Assembly: GCA_012274445.1 (NCBI GenBank)
Contig: JAAROD010000058.1
Coordinates: 1,674,001 to 1,738,000 of the forward strand
From: Sclerotiophoma versabilis
Lineage: Eukaryota; Ascomycota; Dothideomycetes; Pleosporales; Didymellaceae
Direction: 5' to 3'
Length of the DNA: 64,000 nt
Shown here: positions 22,885-34,664 of the stretch, in pieces
Layout of the letters: every line of letters begins with the position of its first letter
How positions within the stretch are numbered: the first letter of the stretch is position 1
Position numbers and translations under genes: made by a program
Notes under the pieces: model-generated
What the model saw: the letters and a program-made list of their open reading frames with translations, nothing else
Database searches by the model: none
What the model was told of the DNA's origin: nothing

Positions 22885-23629
22885 TCCTGCGGACAAGCTA
22901 GGCAGTATAGGTAGCTTATTCGACTAAGTAGTTTTCGTTACAAAGCCTGGCGCACCGCTCGACGACAACGGCGGGCCCCCGCCATCCTTCCCACACCGAA
23001 AGGGCTCTTCACGAATTACATGGTGGTCGACTACAATGACAAGTGCCAGGGCAGAGGGTTCAAAGAATGAGATATGGCCAGATAGCTTACCGCTATCACT
23101 TTCTTGGGTTGCTCTGCCATAATCCTTTCATCTGCCAAGCAAACTCATAAAAGCTAAGCATGCAATTTAGATCTCAAGTGCAGCCAGTGAAGCTAGACTT
23201 GCAGTAATGGCTGAGAGCTGGAGGAACAACGAAGTCATTCAGCTAGAAATCTGCAGTCAGGACGTGTAAGGGGGTTGCAAAGGCCAATAAAACGCAGCAA
23301 TGGGATCAGGCGGGTCGTAAGTAGTCGAATCATAAGCTCAACAGCGGCTGTATTGCGAAGTAGACGCAAGTTGGACGCACAATAGTTCGAGACGGTCCTT
23401 GCGATTCATGCATTTCAGCCGTCGTATATGAGGGGAATGTATGTGGAATGGCTATACATAACGAGGGTGTCATGGCGTTTGTGAAAAGGGAAATAACCTT
23501 CGGCTAGCATGTGTACGAATGCACAATGTAGTGTATACGGCTTAACCGACGAGTATATTTAGTACACAATCACGAAATGTCTTGTATTCTTCGAGTGTTT
23601 GATGCTTGGCAATGGCGGTTGCTTAGCTG
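22885..23629. other. Intergenic, no gene seen
   Basis: This is the shared 3' flank of the F-box remnant and the convergent kinase-HET gene. I see no ORF, RNA gene or repeat worth naming. Confidence 0.5.
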
Positions 23630-26600
23630 TCATGCAATGCGTACTTCTCTGGTCTGACCAACGATACAGACTCCCGGCACATAGCCAGCGCCAATCCTCT
23701 CATAAAAGCCCGGGTCGGATGTAGCCTTGATTACAAGAATGTAATGACGTTTATCATGGACCGGCATCTCGCCCCTCTGAATCCCGAGAACCACACATCT
23801 TTGAGGGTACTGTATCGCTTTGACATGCTCATCGAAGACAACTTTGACAGCATCGACCTCATTCTTGCTTTCGTACGCACGTGCATCATACTCTTGACTA
23901 AGAGTAATAAGCAAAGTAGTTCCTGTTCCCGCATTCGACTGTGACCATGGCGAGTCGATGTCTTGCCAGTCGAATTTGTCAAAGTCAGGATTGAAGTAAT
24001 CGATTCCTCCCGAGTTGTCCTTGCCGCCAGCATAAGCCATCCATGACCACGAAGGCGGAGTGGCGCGATCTGGCGGGAAATCGATGCGTAACAAGTTGTC
24101 CACACCCAAGCCTCTATGCCACAAGAGGCTCCTGCGTAGTGTGCCAGGTATCTCATCATCCTGGAGTACACCCCATCCGCCCTTCACAAGCATGGTTCTG
24201 AGCAGCTTTTGCTGCAAGGCATCGATCGCGGTAGGCCGATCGAAGTCCTTAGTAAGGCCAAGTCTGGAGTACTGCTGGTAGAGTTCTTGATATCGGAGGA
24301 TTCTTTCGCCTTGTTTAGCTTGTGCAAGGATCCGGGGAAAGCTTGGGTCTCCGAGCAGCTCGGCTGATTTACTGTTTCAACGCGTCAGCCATGCTTCCAA
24401 AGACACTGGTCTTGCCCAGCTTACTTGCTCATCTTTGTCATGGTTTCACATCGGACGCCGCGACCACACTCAAAGTACGTTTGATGCTTGGTAAAAAAGA
24501 CCGTACGTCGTGCGAGTGCATGTTCCTGTAGGACCCAGCCGCGGCGATTCAGAGCGCCGTCCAGGACATGCTCTTTGAAATTATCGACTGGTTCGCAAAC
24601 GTACACAGATGTGTTGCTTCCTGTGGGAGTCAAGGTGACGAACTCTCGTGGCTTACGAGGCTGCAAGAATCCTGAACCATGGTCGCTGGCGCAACTAGCA
24701 GCAAGCACACAATATGCGCCACTGTATATGCTCTCCATACGTTTGGACTCAGAATGAAAGTCTCCACTCACTCCTTGAACGATGCAGATGGAATCGATCC
24801 AGAGGTAGCGACGTCCAAGTGCACGTGTGACAACAACGGCATCTTGAAAGGTAGCCGGGAGTTCCGCGAGGGTCATACCTTTTTTGCGTTCCTCTAGATT
24901 GTGTGGCTCAGTAGAGTAGTGAGGGGGGTCGCCCCACTGGTGAGAAAGTGCAATCCATTCTGCGTTGCCATCGTAGTTTTTCTCGCGCAAGTACACGTTC
25001 GTATCACCAGGGGAACCGACATCGATCAGGCGTGTTGGCACTCCGATCCACTCTTGTGAGGCCTTACGGTGGTGAGATTGGCGAGCGCATTCTGGGTGAC
25101 TGTCGCAGTCTTCGAGCCATTGTCTCACGATCTCCAGGTGAGCCGAGCTTCCAGCCGTGGGAAATTGCGGTAATCCGACTTGAATTTCGGTAGCAGGCGT
25201 AGTCGCATCTGAGTGAATTAGTGATACTACGAGGCAGGTGTCCTTCTAAGTCGACCTACTGCTGCTTCTCAATATCGACAGTACCGGCAGTTTCTTGTCG
25301 TTTCTTTTCAGGCTAGAGCCGTTCTTGCGAAAATGCAGCTCTGGTGGAAGTTGACTGGTGTCTTGCACACAGGTACTCCAGAGCAAGCAGCACAATTTGC
25401 ATCGTCTTGCGTTGGCACTTGCTTGGAGAGTACTTGTAGGATACGCGGGCGGCGAACTAGGTTGCCATAAAGACTCACGCAGCGCAGTACATCTCTCGCA
25501 AATAAGAGATGTATCCTGAGGGCCAAACGTGGGGGACAAACCAAGGCTATTGAGGCGGACCAGAAGCAGTGAGACAAACGAATTATCTATCTCGTGTGTC
25601 CAGACCGCAGGATTGAGAGGTGGGTGAGCGTAGTCTACTTGTGCTGGCGCCTTAGGATAAAGACCTCCTAATCGGCGCTCACCAGGCATGGTGCGTATCG
25701 ACAACGAAGCTGGTGGTTCTCCAAGCTTTGGAGGCCCCCGACTATGCTGCTGCTCTGAATACCAATACTCTTCTTCGGAAGTCAGAAAGACCTGTTCTAA
25801 TCTAAGTTGGAGATCTTCAGCCAGAATTCTCACTCTTGCGGTAGATGCTTGGGCAGGCCTCGGCTCGGGCTGCACAACGATGTCAGTTGGCTCTGCAGGC
25901 GTGAACTTGATAGAGGGAAGGTCAGTATATGGGTCGTCTACACCGACCGCCTGCTCCTGTGAAAGGGATATCTTGATGCTCTCATCAGCATCGAGACTGA
26001 TCGCTTGCTCAGGAAGTTGCAGGCCTGATGTGACAGAATTTTTGCCAAAACTCATAGATCTCCCGCCGGTCTGGGGTAGATTGACCACTAGTAGGCCCTG
26101 CTCTATGATTTCGAGAACATCGCCTAAAGCTGTGGTGCCAGGTCGACACGCACTGTCCGATAGCATGTATTGGAGCCAATGTACGACCACTCTATGCACC
26201 TCGGCAATGCTCGTGTTACCACTCTTCTTGATCTGATAGAAAGGGGAGTTGCTGCTATATTCCCCTTGCACTTCGTCGTTGAAGCGACTGAGCTCCTCTT
26301 GGCCGTACAACAGCCAGATCATGAACTCAAGGGCAATACCGCCCATTGCCCAGATGTCATAAAGGCGAGAACGACGTTTTTGCCCTGTCCTCTCCGCTTG
26401 CAGGGTGTCCCCCAACGTTGTACCAATCTCAACTTCTGGGGGCTCATATCTTCTAGTTCCAAATTTGGCTGAAGTGTTACTACGACGCGCCTCAGTGTTG
26501 ACGAAATGGACCTTCGCCTCGCCCCAATCACCAATTTTCAGAATGCCAATATCGTCATGCGTGCGGAACCATAGTATGTTAGCCGGCTTCAGATCTCCGT

Positions 26601-27624
26601 GGCGGTATGAAGTAGTTGGTGACAGGTTGTGGGCAGCGTTCAACGCTTTGGCAAGCCCAAGAAGTTGCTCAACCACAGCTTTGGTCAATCCCGCAGTTCG
26701 AGCGGGATGTGGAAGCCCTTTCCATAGATCTTGGAGATTGCCGCCACTCGCCCACTCGAAGACAAGGAAGTGCTCTGGGTCTTCTTGCTTGCCATAGCGA
26801 AACGCCGTGATGAAACGAACAATATGATCCTGGCCCAATCTGTTCATTTCTAATAGCGCCCGGACCTCATCATTCCAGTGCTCTGCAACTTCGTGGCGGT
26901 CCTCGTCAAGATCAATCTTGATTTCCTTCACAGCGACAACGTTGGAGAGCTAGTTTTGTCAATTGTCGTCTATTCAACTGGAGCGTTAACGTACCAGCTT
27001 GACTCTGTGATGGGATGCGTCAGTTATGACGATGTGGTCTTCGTGGATCTCGTACTTCGAGACCACACCAAATGAGCCTTCCGCAAAACTCGCATGCTGG
27101 GCGATGAACGGCATGATGACGTTGTTGCCATAGCAATGATTCATCTCTTCTGTTGAGATAAGCGGGGCTAAGAACTCCCATTGTTTGTCTTGAAAGTCGT
27201 ATATGAAGCTCTTGTCCCAGATCATGTCTCGCTTTCTCTTAACAACCCCTTGCATCTCAAAAAAAGGATGTTGCGTGCCGCTGTGTTGACCGTCTGAAAA
27301 CATTGCACCTGTCCATGCCTCAATGGGAAGCTTGGAGTCGTCGAAATCGTGCTTCTCGAACAAAGAGATAGCGTCTTGCAAACGCTTGTGTCTTGTGGTG
27401 ACGAGTATTGCGAACAACTTCTTCGCTCTCTGCAGAACGAAGGTTACCAGGATCTCGTCCTCCTCTTCTACTTCCTCTTCTTCGATGTTCATTGCTTCGA
27501 GGATCGACTTCCGGGTCACCAATCGGTCGAGCTGTCCCCGTGGCAAGAAACGGTCCAAACGATTCCCAAACCGACTTTCCACCCTACGTTCTCTGATTGC
27601 CGTGTGCAGATCTTCTTCCTCCAT
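23630..27624 (-). CDS. Protein kinase-HET domain fusion protein
   Basis: Minus-strand exons are 27624-26995, 26949-25260, 25208-24425 and 24371-23630 (1281 aa). The introns are 45, 51 and 53 nt, each with a consistent phase; donors are GTACGT, GTAGGT and GTAAGC. Residues 1-180 form a module shared with the kinase gene at 29373-31578. The kinase domain has the Gly loop (EGSFGVV, 182-188), VAVK with Lys218, HGDLKPAN with Asp329, DWG (351-353, in place of DFG) and PPE at 380-382. The key catalytic residues are therefore present. A linker of about 300 residues and a Cys-containing segment (CKLCCLLW) follow. The HET domain has its three hallmark blocks: WIALSHQWGD (858-867), YLWIDSICI (908-916) and RGWVLQE (996-1002). 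HET domains trigger incompatibility cell death in fungi. The intron 25209-25259 joins the kinase to the HET part; missing it would split this into two genes. Confidence 0.87.
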
Positions 27625-29372
27625 GATATCGGGAAGTAGGTTATCAGCCTTCCAGGCAGGAGTGTCTTATAGAGATAGCCAAAGTGGGACTCTAGATAAG
27701 CAAAGATTCCAATGTTGCAAAGCTCTGGACTTGGAGGATTGCAGATTGGCAAGCGCATTTGAACGTAGGACTGGACTGGTAACATGTTTTAGAGACAACA
27801 CATAACCTACACACGCTACAGGGTCTGCAGATTCGGATCCACGCCATCTGCGCCGACTGCTGTTGGTATCTGGATCGTGCACAGACACGGACTGAAGAGG
27901 ATGCTGGTAGACACAAGCCCGGGGCCGTGCCAATGAAGGCGGACAAGTGTGCTGAAAACAGTGCCTGCGGCACTGTTCCTCCAATCAAAGCATCAGATCG
28001 TCATGACGGTGTGCTGACAAGGCGGGTGAGCCTCGAGATGGGTGCGGGCGGACCCATGAAGGTGTTAGAGGCAAGGCAACGTGAGGGGCCAGGTGCAGGG
28101 TTCTTTCCTTGGAAAGCGCCACGCGAAACGCGTTGGCTCCTGCAGACAATCAACATCCACACCACGCGTTCAAACGCGAAGGACCGTTCCAGGTGTTATC
28201 TCATGGCTTCTCAAAAGCAACGCAACAAAAGCCTTACGATCTCGTAAGGACTATGCCTCATCCGTTCGAATTGGGATTGGTCCGCCTTATCCTACCCTTC
28301 TGATGGGCGGCCCGCGGCCACTCCCTTTTCGTCCCGTCCCAACCTCCCGCGTCGGTTGACACTGTTCTAGGATGCCTAGCTTCAGCCTGACAGCATTACG
28401 CATCGCGCGCCACAACAGGCAAATCAGGCAAATGAATGCTCGTAGGGGCCAACATCCGGCCCTCCCTCGACAGCATCAACCCCAAATCGCCAGTTGACGC
28501 ATCAAAGCGCGCCTCCAGCCGTGGGTAGAGGATCTTGAATACTATTATTGGGGACTCGGAGCTCGTCGCGTGCGCACTCTTCTAACCAGAATCTCGACAA
28601 ACCCAGCGCTAAAGATTCATCCCAGCTGACGTTCATTTACGGTTTCTTATCATCATCGCGGTGCTTGTTGGAAGCGCACCTCAGACGTAGCAGCAGAAAC
28701 GATGTGCGGGACTAAAGGGCAATGGACGCGACGGTGATGGTAATGACGAAGCGATATAGCACCTCCGTATTGCTGATCGAATGGTGTCGAGATTCGTGAG
28801 TCGTAGGGCTCATGGTGAGCATGCTGATAGCCTAGTCATGGCCCCCATCTCACGCATTGCGGACTAGACCTCGTGGCTTCGGAGCCCACTCCCAACTAGA
28901 GATCAGGTGTTTGATCCTGAAGGACTTCGGTGCGGCGGCTAGAGGTCCAACAATTAACCGCAGTTATTTACCATGTTCTTGAATACGAGCAACCACAGCT
29001 GGGCTGAAGATGTTCTAGCCAAATCTATCAGGCACTTGTTCGCCGTGTATTCCTCCACATCACTCCCGTTCGTACCTCTCATTTGTCGAAGAAACAGGCC
29101 GCTTCTTTCCGGGCGCGTTGTTTGTACATTGTTTGGAGAGGGGTTTCAATGGCCCTGCTTCAGCCTTCAAGCCTTGGGGAGATGCTTGCAGAGAGCAAAA
29201 AGGAAGGTGTCACTTCTAAGGACGAACAAAATATCACGCATAACGTCCATGGTATCACCTCAAGCTCTACCAAGCGTGCAAGCGCTCGTATCAGCCAGCA
29301 TAGCACAATCGCGGAAGACCCGACTTTCCAAAGTGAGTCCAGCAGTGCCAGGAAAAACAATGCTTTCGTCTC
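27625..29372. other. Divergent intergenic region between the two kinase genes
   Basis: This 1.75-kb region is bounded by the two start codons, so both promoters should lie here. I see no clear TATA box, repeat or RNA gene. ORF 29149-29433 (MALLQPSSLGEM start) could be a 5' exon of the plus-strand kinase gene through a weak intron 29369-29454; I left it out of the model. Confidence 0.45.
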
Positions 29373-31578
29373 ATGTTTCCAGCACCAAGAGCTTCGCGAG
29401 GCTCCTTTCGAGATGTCGATGTCGCTACGTTGACCGAGCCATCCACCACAAAGCCAGGACCAGAGTCTGTAACGCCCCTATACCAAGCCGAAAGCGCGAT
29501 CCTACGAACCAATCTCAAACAAATTGCCCACAAACATCACAAGAAATCCCAGTCCGACTACGTGGGTTCTGTCCTTCGTCCACGGAAGAATTCAGAAGCT
29601 AGCACATACCGAAGGTCTTACATAGTTGAGAGCGCTCACGATCTTTGGACATCTGTCCGCCACTCTACAATTCTGGCCGACGGAGCGAAAACCGGCAATC
29701 GACTTGGTGGTTCATCTGCCCCGCAGAAGACTCGCCGAAAGCAGGAAGATACGCAACAAATGAACATCGATAACGCTTCGAGTCATATGAAGGATCGCCT
29801 AAAAGAGGCCGCAGTTTACTCAGGTATGGGTGGGAACCGACGCTTTATTCCTAAGAGCGTACTCAACGAAATTATTAACCAGAAATCCGTGGAGTTTGAG
29901 TTGACTAGGTGGCAATATCTGCCGCGCAAATACTGGCAAGCTTGGAGACGACCTACTGCTGTTCAGATTGAGCCAAAGCTAGGTGTAGATGGCCAACTAA
30001 TCGGGAACACTTACCAGCTAATATTCGCCATATTGCTAGCTCTCCATCGGCCGTCCAAGATCTGGTCATTCATCGAGAACGGGGTATCCGATGCGGATTT
30101 GCCGCTTTTGAAACACTCACAAGGTACCAGACGCTTCGAGCTTCGGAGAGAAGAAGACCCGAGGACCCCCTTAAAGTGCTTCAAGAGGTGGACTTTCGAT
30201 GAGATTGGGAGCTTCGCGGAACAGCAGTGGATGTTCTTGGCCCCTTCCTTCGAGAGATCCTCTGGCTGCGAAATACCGCATGTACGATTAGAGACAGAAC
30301 ATATCCTTCCATTCAGCTCGTGGTCCCCGATACAAGATGGCGGTTATGGGGAGGTTTACAAAGCAGAGATTCAATCCGGCCATCACAGTTTCGGAGCCTA
30401 CAAGGTCGGTCCCGATACACCTGTATGGTGCCACCTCGCGTTGCTGACATTTCAATCATACAGAATACCCCGTGTGTAGTTGCTGTGAAGCAACTCACCC
30501 ATAAGAACGGCGAAGACATAGCCCGCGAAGCCGCCGTCCTGCGAGGGCTTAGTGGTGGATCACACCCCAACAATCATCTCGTATCTCTGTTAGCAACATT
30601 CGAGTACAACGGGGGCTTTTATTTGATCTTTCCGCTGGCTGAAGCGGACCTTCAAAGGTTCTGGAAAAGATCTAAGACTTGTACGGATCCAAACACGGGG
30701 AGATGGATGATCGAACAAAGCCTTGGGATCGCCTCCGCGCTCTACAAAATCCACCGCTACGAGACGTTTCCGCGAACTTCAAGCCTCTACAGATCAGCTC
30801 ACACCAGAAAGTCTACAATAGCAAGACAGGAACTTGCTAGCATCCTAGAAGGCGAGGGAGGAAATCCTGAGCGTCGTCTTTTCGGCCGCCATGGCGACAT
30901 CAAGCCGAACAACATCCTTCTCTTCCCCGATCGAAACTCAGCTAACGGACTAGGCACGCTCAAGATCACGGACTTTGGCATCACTCAGTTTAGTACTGAA
31001 GACATGAGATCGCTGAAAGAAGGCGAAAAGGTCTCGTGCACCCGCACATACCAGTCCCCAGAGTGTGTTCTGGATAAGAGCATTAGCACTGCATGTGACA
31101 TCTGGGCTCTAGGCTGTCTCTATCTAGAGTTTGTTTTGTGGTATCTGCGCGGTTATCAAGCCGTTGTGGCCTTCTCTAGGGCGAGAGATCGTGGTTATGA
31201 GACTGACACCTTCTTCAACAGGATTGGTCAAGACGAGCTCACTGGGGTGACGATAGCAGAGGTCAAACCTTGTGTCGCTCAGGTACGTCGATTACAACTT
31301 GGGCGTATCACGCATCATTGACCAAAGCTTGACAGCTGATCAATCATCTCCGGACCGATTCATTGTGTACCTTGCCTCTCCGACGACTTTTGGATCTTAT
31401 TGATACCAAGATGTTGGTTGGGACGAACTCGAACACCACTCTAACACGACGAGGAAGCTATCACGACAACTCTGCCACCTACTCTAACAAACGAACAAGC
31501 TCAGGTACGCTCATGATAGAGTTGGGGAGCATTCTGCAAGATTATGATAGTCTGGGACCCTGCGGTGTTGAGCCCTGA
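29373..31578 (+). CDS. Protein kinase with the same N-terminal module as its kinase-HET neighbour
   Basis: The exons are 29373-30404, 30464-31282 and 31336-31578 (697 aa by this model). Intron 1 (59 nt, GCTGAC branch) restores GAYK to VVAVKQL; intron 2 is 53 nt. After about 130 basic, probably disordered residues comes a module matching the neighbour: RRFIPKSVLNEI, LIFAILLALH, a QQWMFLAP segment and ILPF, just before the Gly loop. The kinase has GGYGEVYK (323-330), Lys353, HGDIKPNN with Asp489, DFG with Asp514 and a SPE motif, so it looks active; HGD replaces HRD. No HET or other effector follows. The start is uncertain: ATG 29761 or an upstream exon from 29149 are alternatives. The 3' end is the simplest choice, and a further exon beyond 31578 cannot be excluded. 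It is transcribed away from the kinase-HET gene. Confidence 0.8.
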
Positions 31579-33224
31579 TGTCAGATTCGACACGGAGCAA
31601 CGATCATCTACGGTGAATGACAACCAATCGAACAAAGAGCTATTCTTAGTGCCCTTGGCACGTACATCGCACAGCACTGCTGGTATGAGTCCTCTCCATG
31701 CATGTGCACTTTCTCTTTGCATTGACTTCATAGCAAAATGTCAACTGTGCGCTCCACAAGTAGCAGGCGCAATGACGTCTCTATTTTCTCAAAGTAACAG
31801 ACTGCCATTTGCCTTGCCCTGCACCACGCACATGGTCTGAGGTGGCAAACGCTTGCCAGGTACATGGAGAACCAAACAGCTCTCCGCCTGCACTGCTGTA
31901 CCGATGTGCAAGGCATGCATAACTTGCGATTAGAGCTATGCTGCATGCTGGCTCGTTGTTCTCGGCGAAATCCCGTGCCGACTCGCTCGTAAACAAGTGC
32001 TCCCTCCCTCCCGTCTGAACGCTTTGTTGGCTTGACAAACTAGCACGCAGTGCTTTTTGCTCTCTCTCTTGCTCTTTCTCTTTCGGTACCCGGCTATTCT
32101 TGGCTTTGCTATTCTAGACTACGCAGAGTGACTGGACCGGGACGGCAGGGGGCTGTTTAGGGAAGAGGAAAGTGGGGGCCCTGCGTTAGAAAAAGTACAG
32201 AACTCACAACGTCTAACATAATCCACTATCGAGATGATCACACCATCGAAATGATCAGTAAATGCAGTAACCTACCTGTCCACCTTGATAACAACTAGCT
32301 ATTGCAATAAAAAGTAGATAGATTTGATTGCTGATTACTGCCGCATCTTTTATGTAAGTGTGCTTATTAAGTCCTAGTTTAGTACATCCTTTGCAGTATT
32401 AATTTTATAACTAATAACTACCTGCTACCTTTCTCCTCTTACGCCTCTTCTTCTTAACCTATACCTCTGTGTTCTTTTATGTGACCAACACCTCTGCCTC
32501 TGCTTATAATAGAGTCTCTCTCTTCTAGATTTGCTTCTTTTTATACTTTTTACGCTTAGAAGCAGCATTGTTAGCTGCCATTAAAATTAGCTACTCTGGC
32601 TACTAGAAAGTACCTAGAAATGCACTATTATTTTAGCTCTCTTCTTAAACTGCTTTCGTCCGATTCTGTACAGGCCTGTTCAGCTCTACTCTGCCTTCTT
32701 TGCTTAAGAGAGGTGAAGGGAGGCGGACGCTAGTTCAAGTCCATATGAACACAGATCCAGTCCTGTTGTAGCTAGTATCTGCCTGTTGCAGCTAGTGTAG
32801 ACCTAAGGTGGACTTTTGGCCTATGGGCGCTACTACGCATGAGGCTCACTTACCTCCCCATACCCGTAGTGTGAGGCCAGCACAGATCTCTACAACGACC
32901 GAGCAGAAAATCATGAAAGTCCGTGAGAGTAGACTAGGTGTACGCCACTTGCAGCGCTGTAGCGTAGCGAATGCCGAACAGCGCTTAGACTAATCCAACC
33001 TGGTCATCCGTGCAACTTCGCCTGCTACGCCCCTCGGGCTTCTATCTCCGCGCTGCAGCCTTGAACTTTAACGTTAATCGCATCAAATAGGCATCCAACC
33101 AACCCCGTCGCTATTTTAGGCGCAGCCTCGACTACTTATCACCTAACGACTTGCTATATAGCAACGGTGCTTCCAACTCCGACGCAATTTCCTCTGCGCT
33201 TCTCAACAGTCCATCACTAGCAGC
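31579..33224. other. Intergenic, with an AT-rich decayed tract
   Basis: ORF 31544-31840 overlaps the end of the kinase gene and may be remnant 3' coding sequence. From about 32200 to 32690 the DNA is AT- and TpA-rich with TCTTCTTC-type runs, as in RIP-decayed repeats, but no transposon motif survives. No tRNA was found. From 33060 onward the sequence returns to normal composition upstream of the next gene. Confidence 0.45.
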
Positions 33225-34010
33225 ATGGAAACAAAGACAAATGACACCGAGGAGCAAGTGCTAGCCTTGCTTTGTGGGAGCGATGATCCATGGACCTGGG
33301 GGGGTGATGCCCATCAATGTCGGGTCTCGTTCGAAAGGAACGGCACAGGTGCAGTGAGTCTACCTCTCCTACTGTGTACTGAGGCTTTACCTCACATATA
33401 CGTATCATAAGTAGCTAATGCACTCTAGCTGAATTGCGGAGAAAACCAACGCAGTTGGATCGCCGTTGAATTCAATTGGTCTTTCTCAACAGAGCCAGTT
33501 AGGGCAGATACCGGTACCTGGACTATTGCCATTCAAATGACCCTCACCACCCGCTTGACCTCAGAATATCACAAGTATAACCACTGGTTCGAAGGCGCAG
33601 CGCTACAAGACCATCTGCAAAATCCTCCGCCTCCAAGCGAAGCTCCATTCCCATGGGCGCCGTCGCGCAGCGCCGCCTTCCGTCCCAAGCAGTACACCCT
33701 GACGCTCTCGCGCGGCCATTTTATCGAGCCCTTTCACCACTTCATCAAGCCTCCTTATCCTATCCTCCAATCTGGATATGAACGCTTTGCGCCCAACCGC
33801 TTCTCTTACCAGCTCGTATTTGACAAGTCGCCATATCCCCCACGTGAGGAGTGGGCAGAGTCATTCGGGAATGGTGATTTGAGGGGAAGCCTGGAGTATC
33901 ATCACTACTGGGAGCGAGCAGATTTTGTTCGGGGGTCCATCGCCAAGAAGGACCAAACGTGGGCGGATACTCTAGGATTTGGGGTGGTGGTTGAGTCCGT
34001 CCACTGGTGA
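33225..34010 (+). CDS. Uncharacterised 236-aa fungal protein
   Basis: The exons are 33225-33353 and 33429-34010, with a 75-nt intron (GTGAGT donor, GCTAAT branch, CTCTAG acceptor) joining GTGA to LNCGENQRSW. The start METKTNDTEEQVLALLCG is preceded by GCAGC. The protein is rich in aromatic and Pro residues, has no signal peptide, membrane segment or motif I recognise, and reads as a compact globular fold (EFNWSF, YTLTLSRGHF, YHHYWERADF). The N-terminal 25 residues look like a short helix. I know of no function. It sits between the kinase pair and an F-box remnant in the accessory island, so it may be a lineage-specific gene. Confidence 0.72.
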
Positions 34011-34664
34011 CGGGTATTTGAGAGGTAAGTGAGGAGCGTAATTTGGGGCATTATAGGAGCAGTAACTAGGTAGTATGAGAGATTAAATTACGTAGTTAAA
34101 TGGAGAATATCGCTTATTCGCCTACACTCGCTTCTGTTTTGTTATATGGACCGGGCAGACATAGGCTGGTGCACGTTTTTGTAAAGCAAGTAAGCAGCCC
34201 TATAGTGGGCGAGCATGGCTGACTGATCATGGTTGAACAACTTAAGTTGCGAGATCTATTCCAGAATTGAGCGCATCAACTAAGTTACTACTTGCTGCAA
34301 GTGCCTTACCATGGACGCATCTTGCATTGGCACCGCACACGGGTTATGGTAGATGATGCTGGCTTGTGATTCGCTGATCGCTCTTCGTAAGTGTAGCATG
34401 ACAATTATAAGTGTACGGTTTATCCGCACGGTGCAGATATTGTGTGATCTTCGAGAAGGACACAGCACTGGTAGTGTCTCTGCATAAATCTGTGGGGAAA
34501 GAGTCTGTGCTTCGACTTAGCGCTGATACCTACCTAACTCCGTAGGCTGTTGTTTGTAGGCGGGGGCGGTATCTACCTCCTACTTTGTACTTTCTATACT
34601 TTGCAGACCTTTCACAGCTACAGCAATTTCTCCCAACGACAGACACAACCGCAGCAAAACCAAG
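34011..34664. other. Intergenic, no gene seen
   Basis: The sequence is moderately AT-rich. Short ORFs on both strands lack coding character and I see no repeat or RNA gene. Confidence 0.45.

Noticed and set aside
24421..25128. Free-standing HET gene starting at 25128
   Set aside because: The first codon there is GTG, not ATG, and the frame continues upstream to a good acceptor at 25209 that fits the kinase exon.
31544..31840. Extra C-terminal exon of the plus-strand kinase gene
   Set aside because: Possible joins need poor splice sites or hit a stop at once; kept only as an uncertainty of the 3' end.
32200..32700. Transposon remnant
   Set aside because: AT- and TpA-rich like RIP-decayed repeats, but no terminal repeats, coding relic or duplicate is visible in the window.
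32715..32770. tRNA-like box B (TAGTTCAAGTCC)
   Set aside because: No matching box A or acceptor stem could be formed around it.
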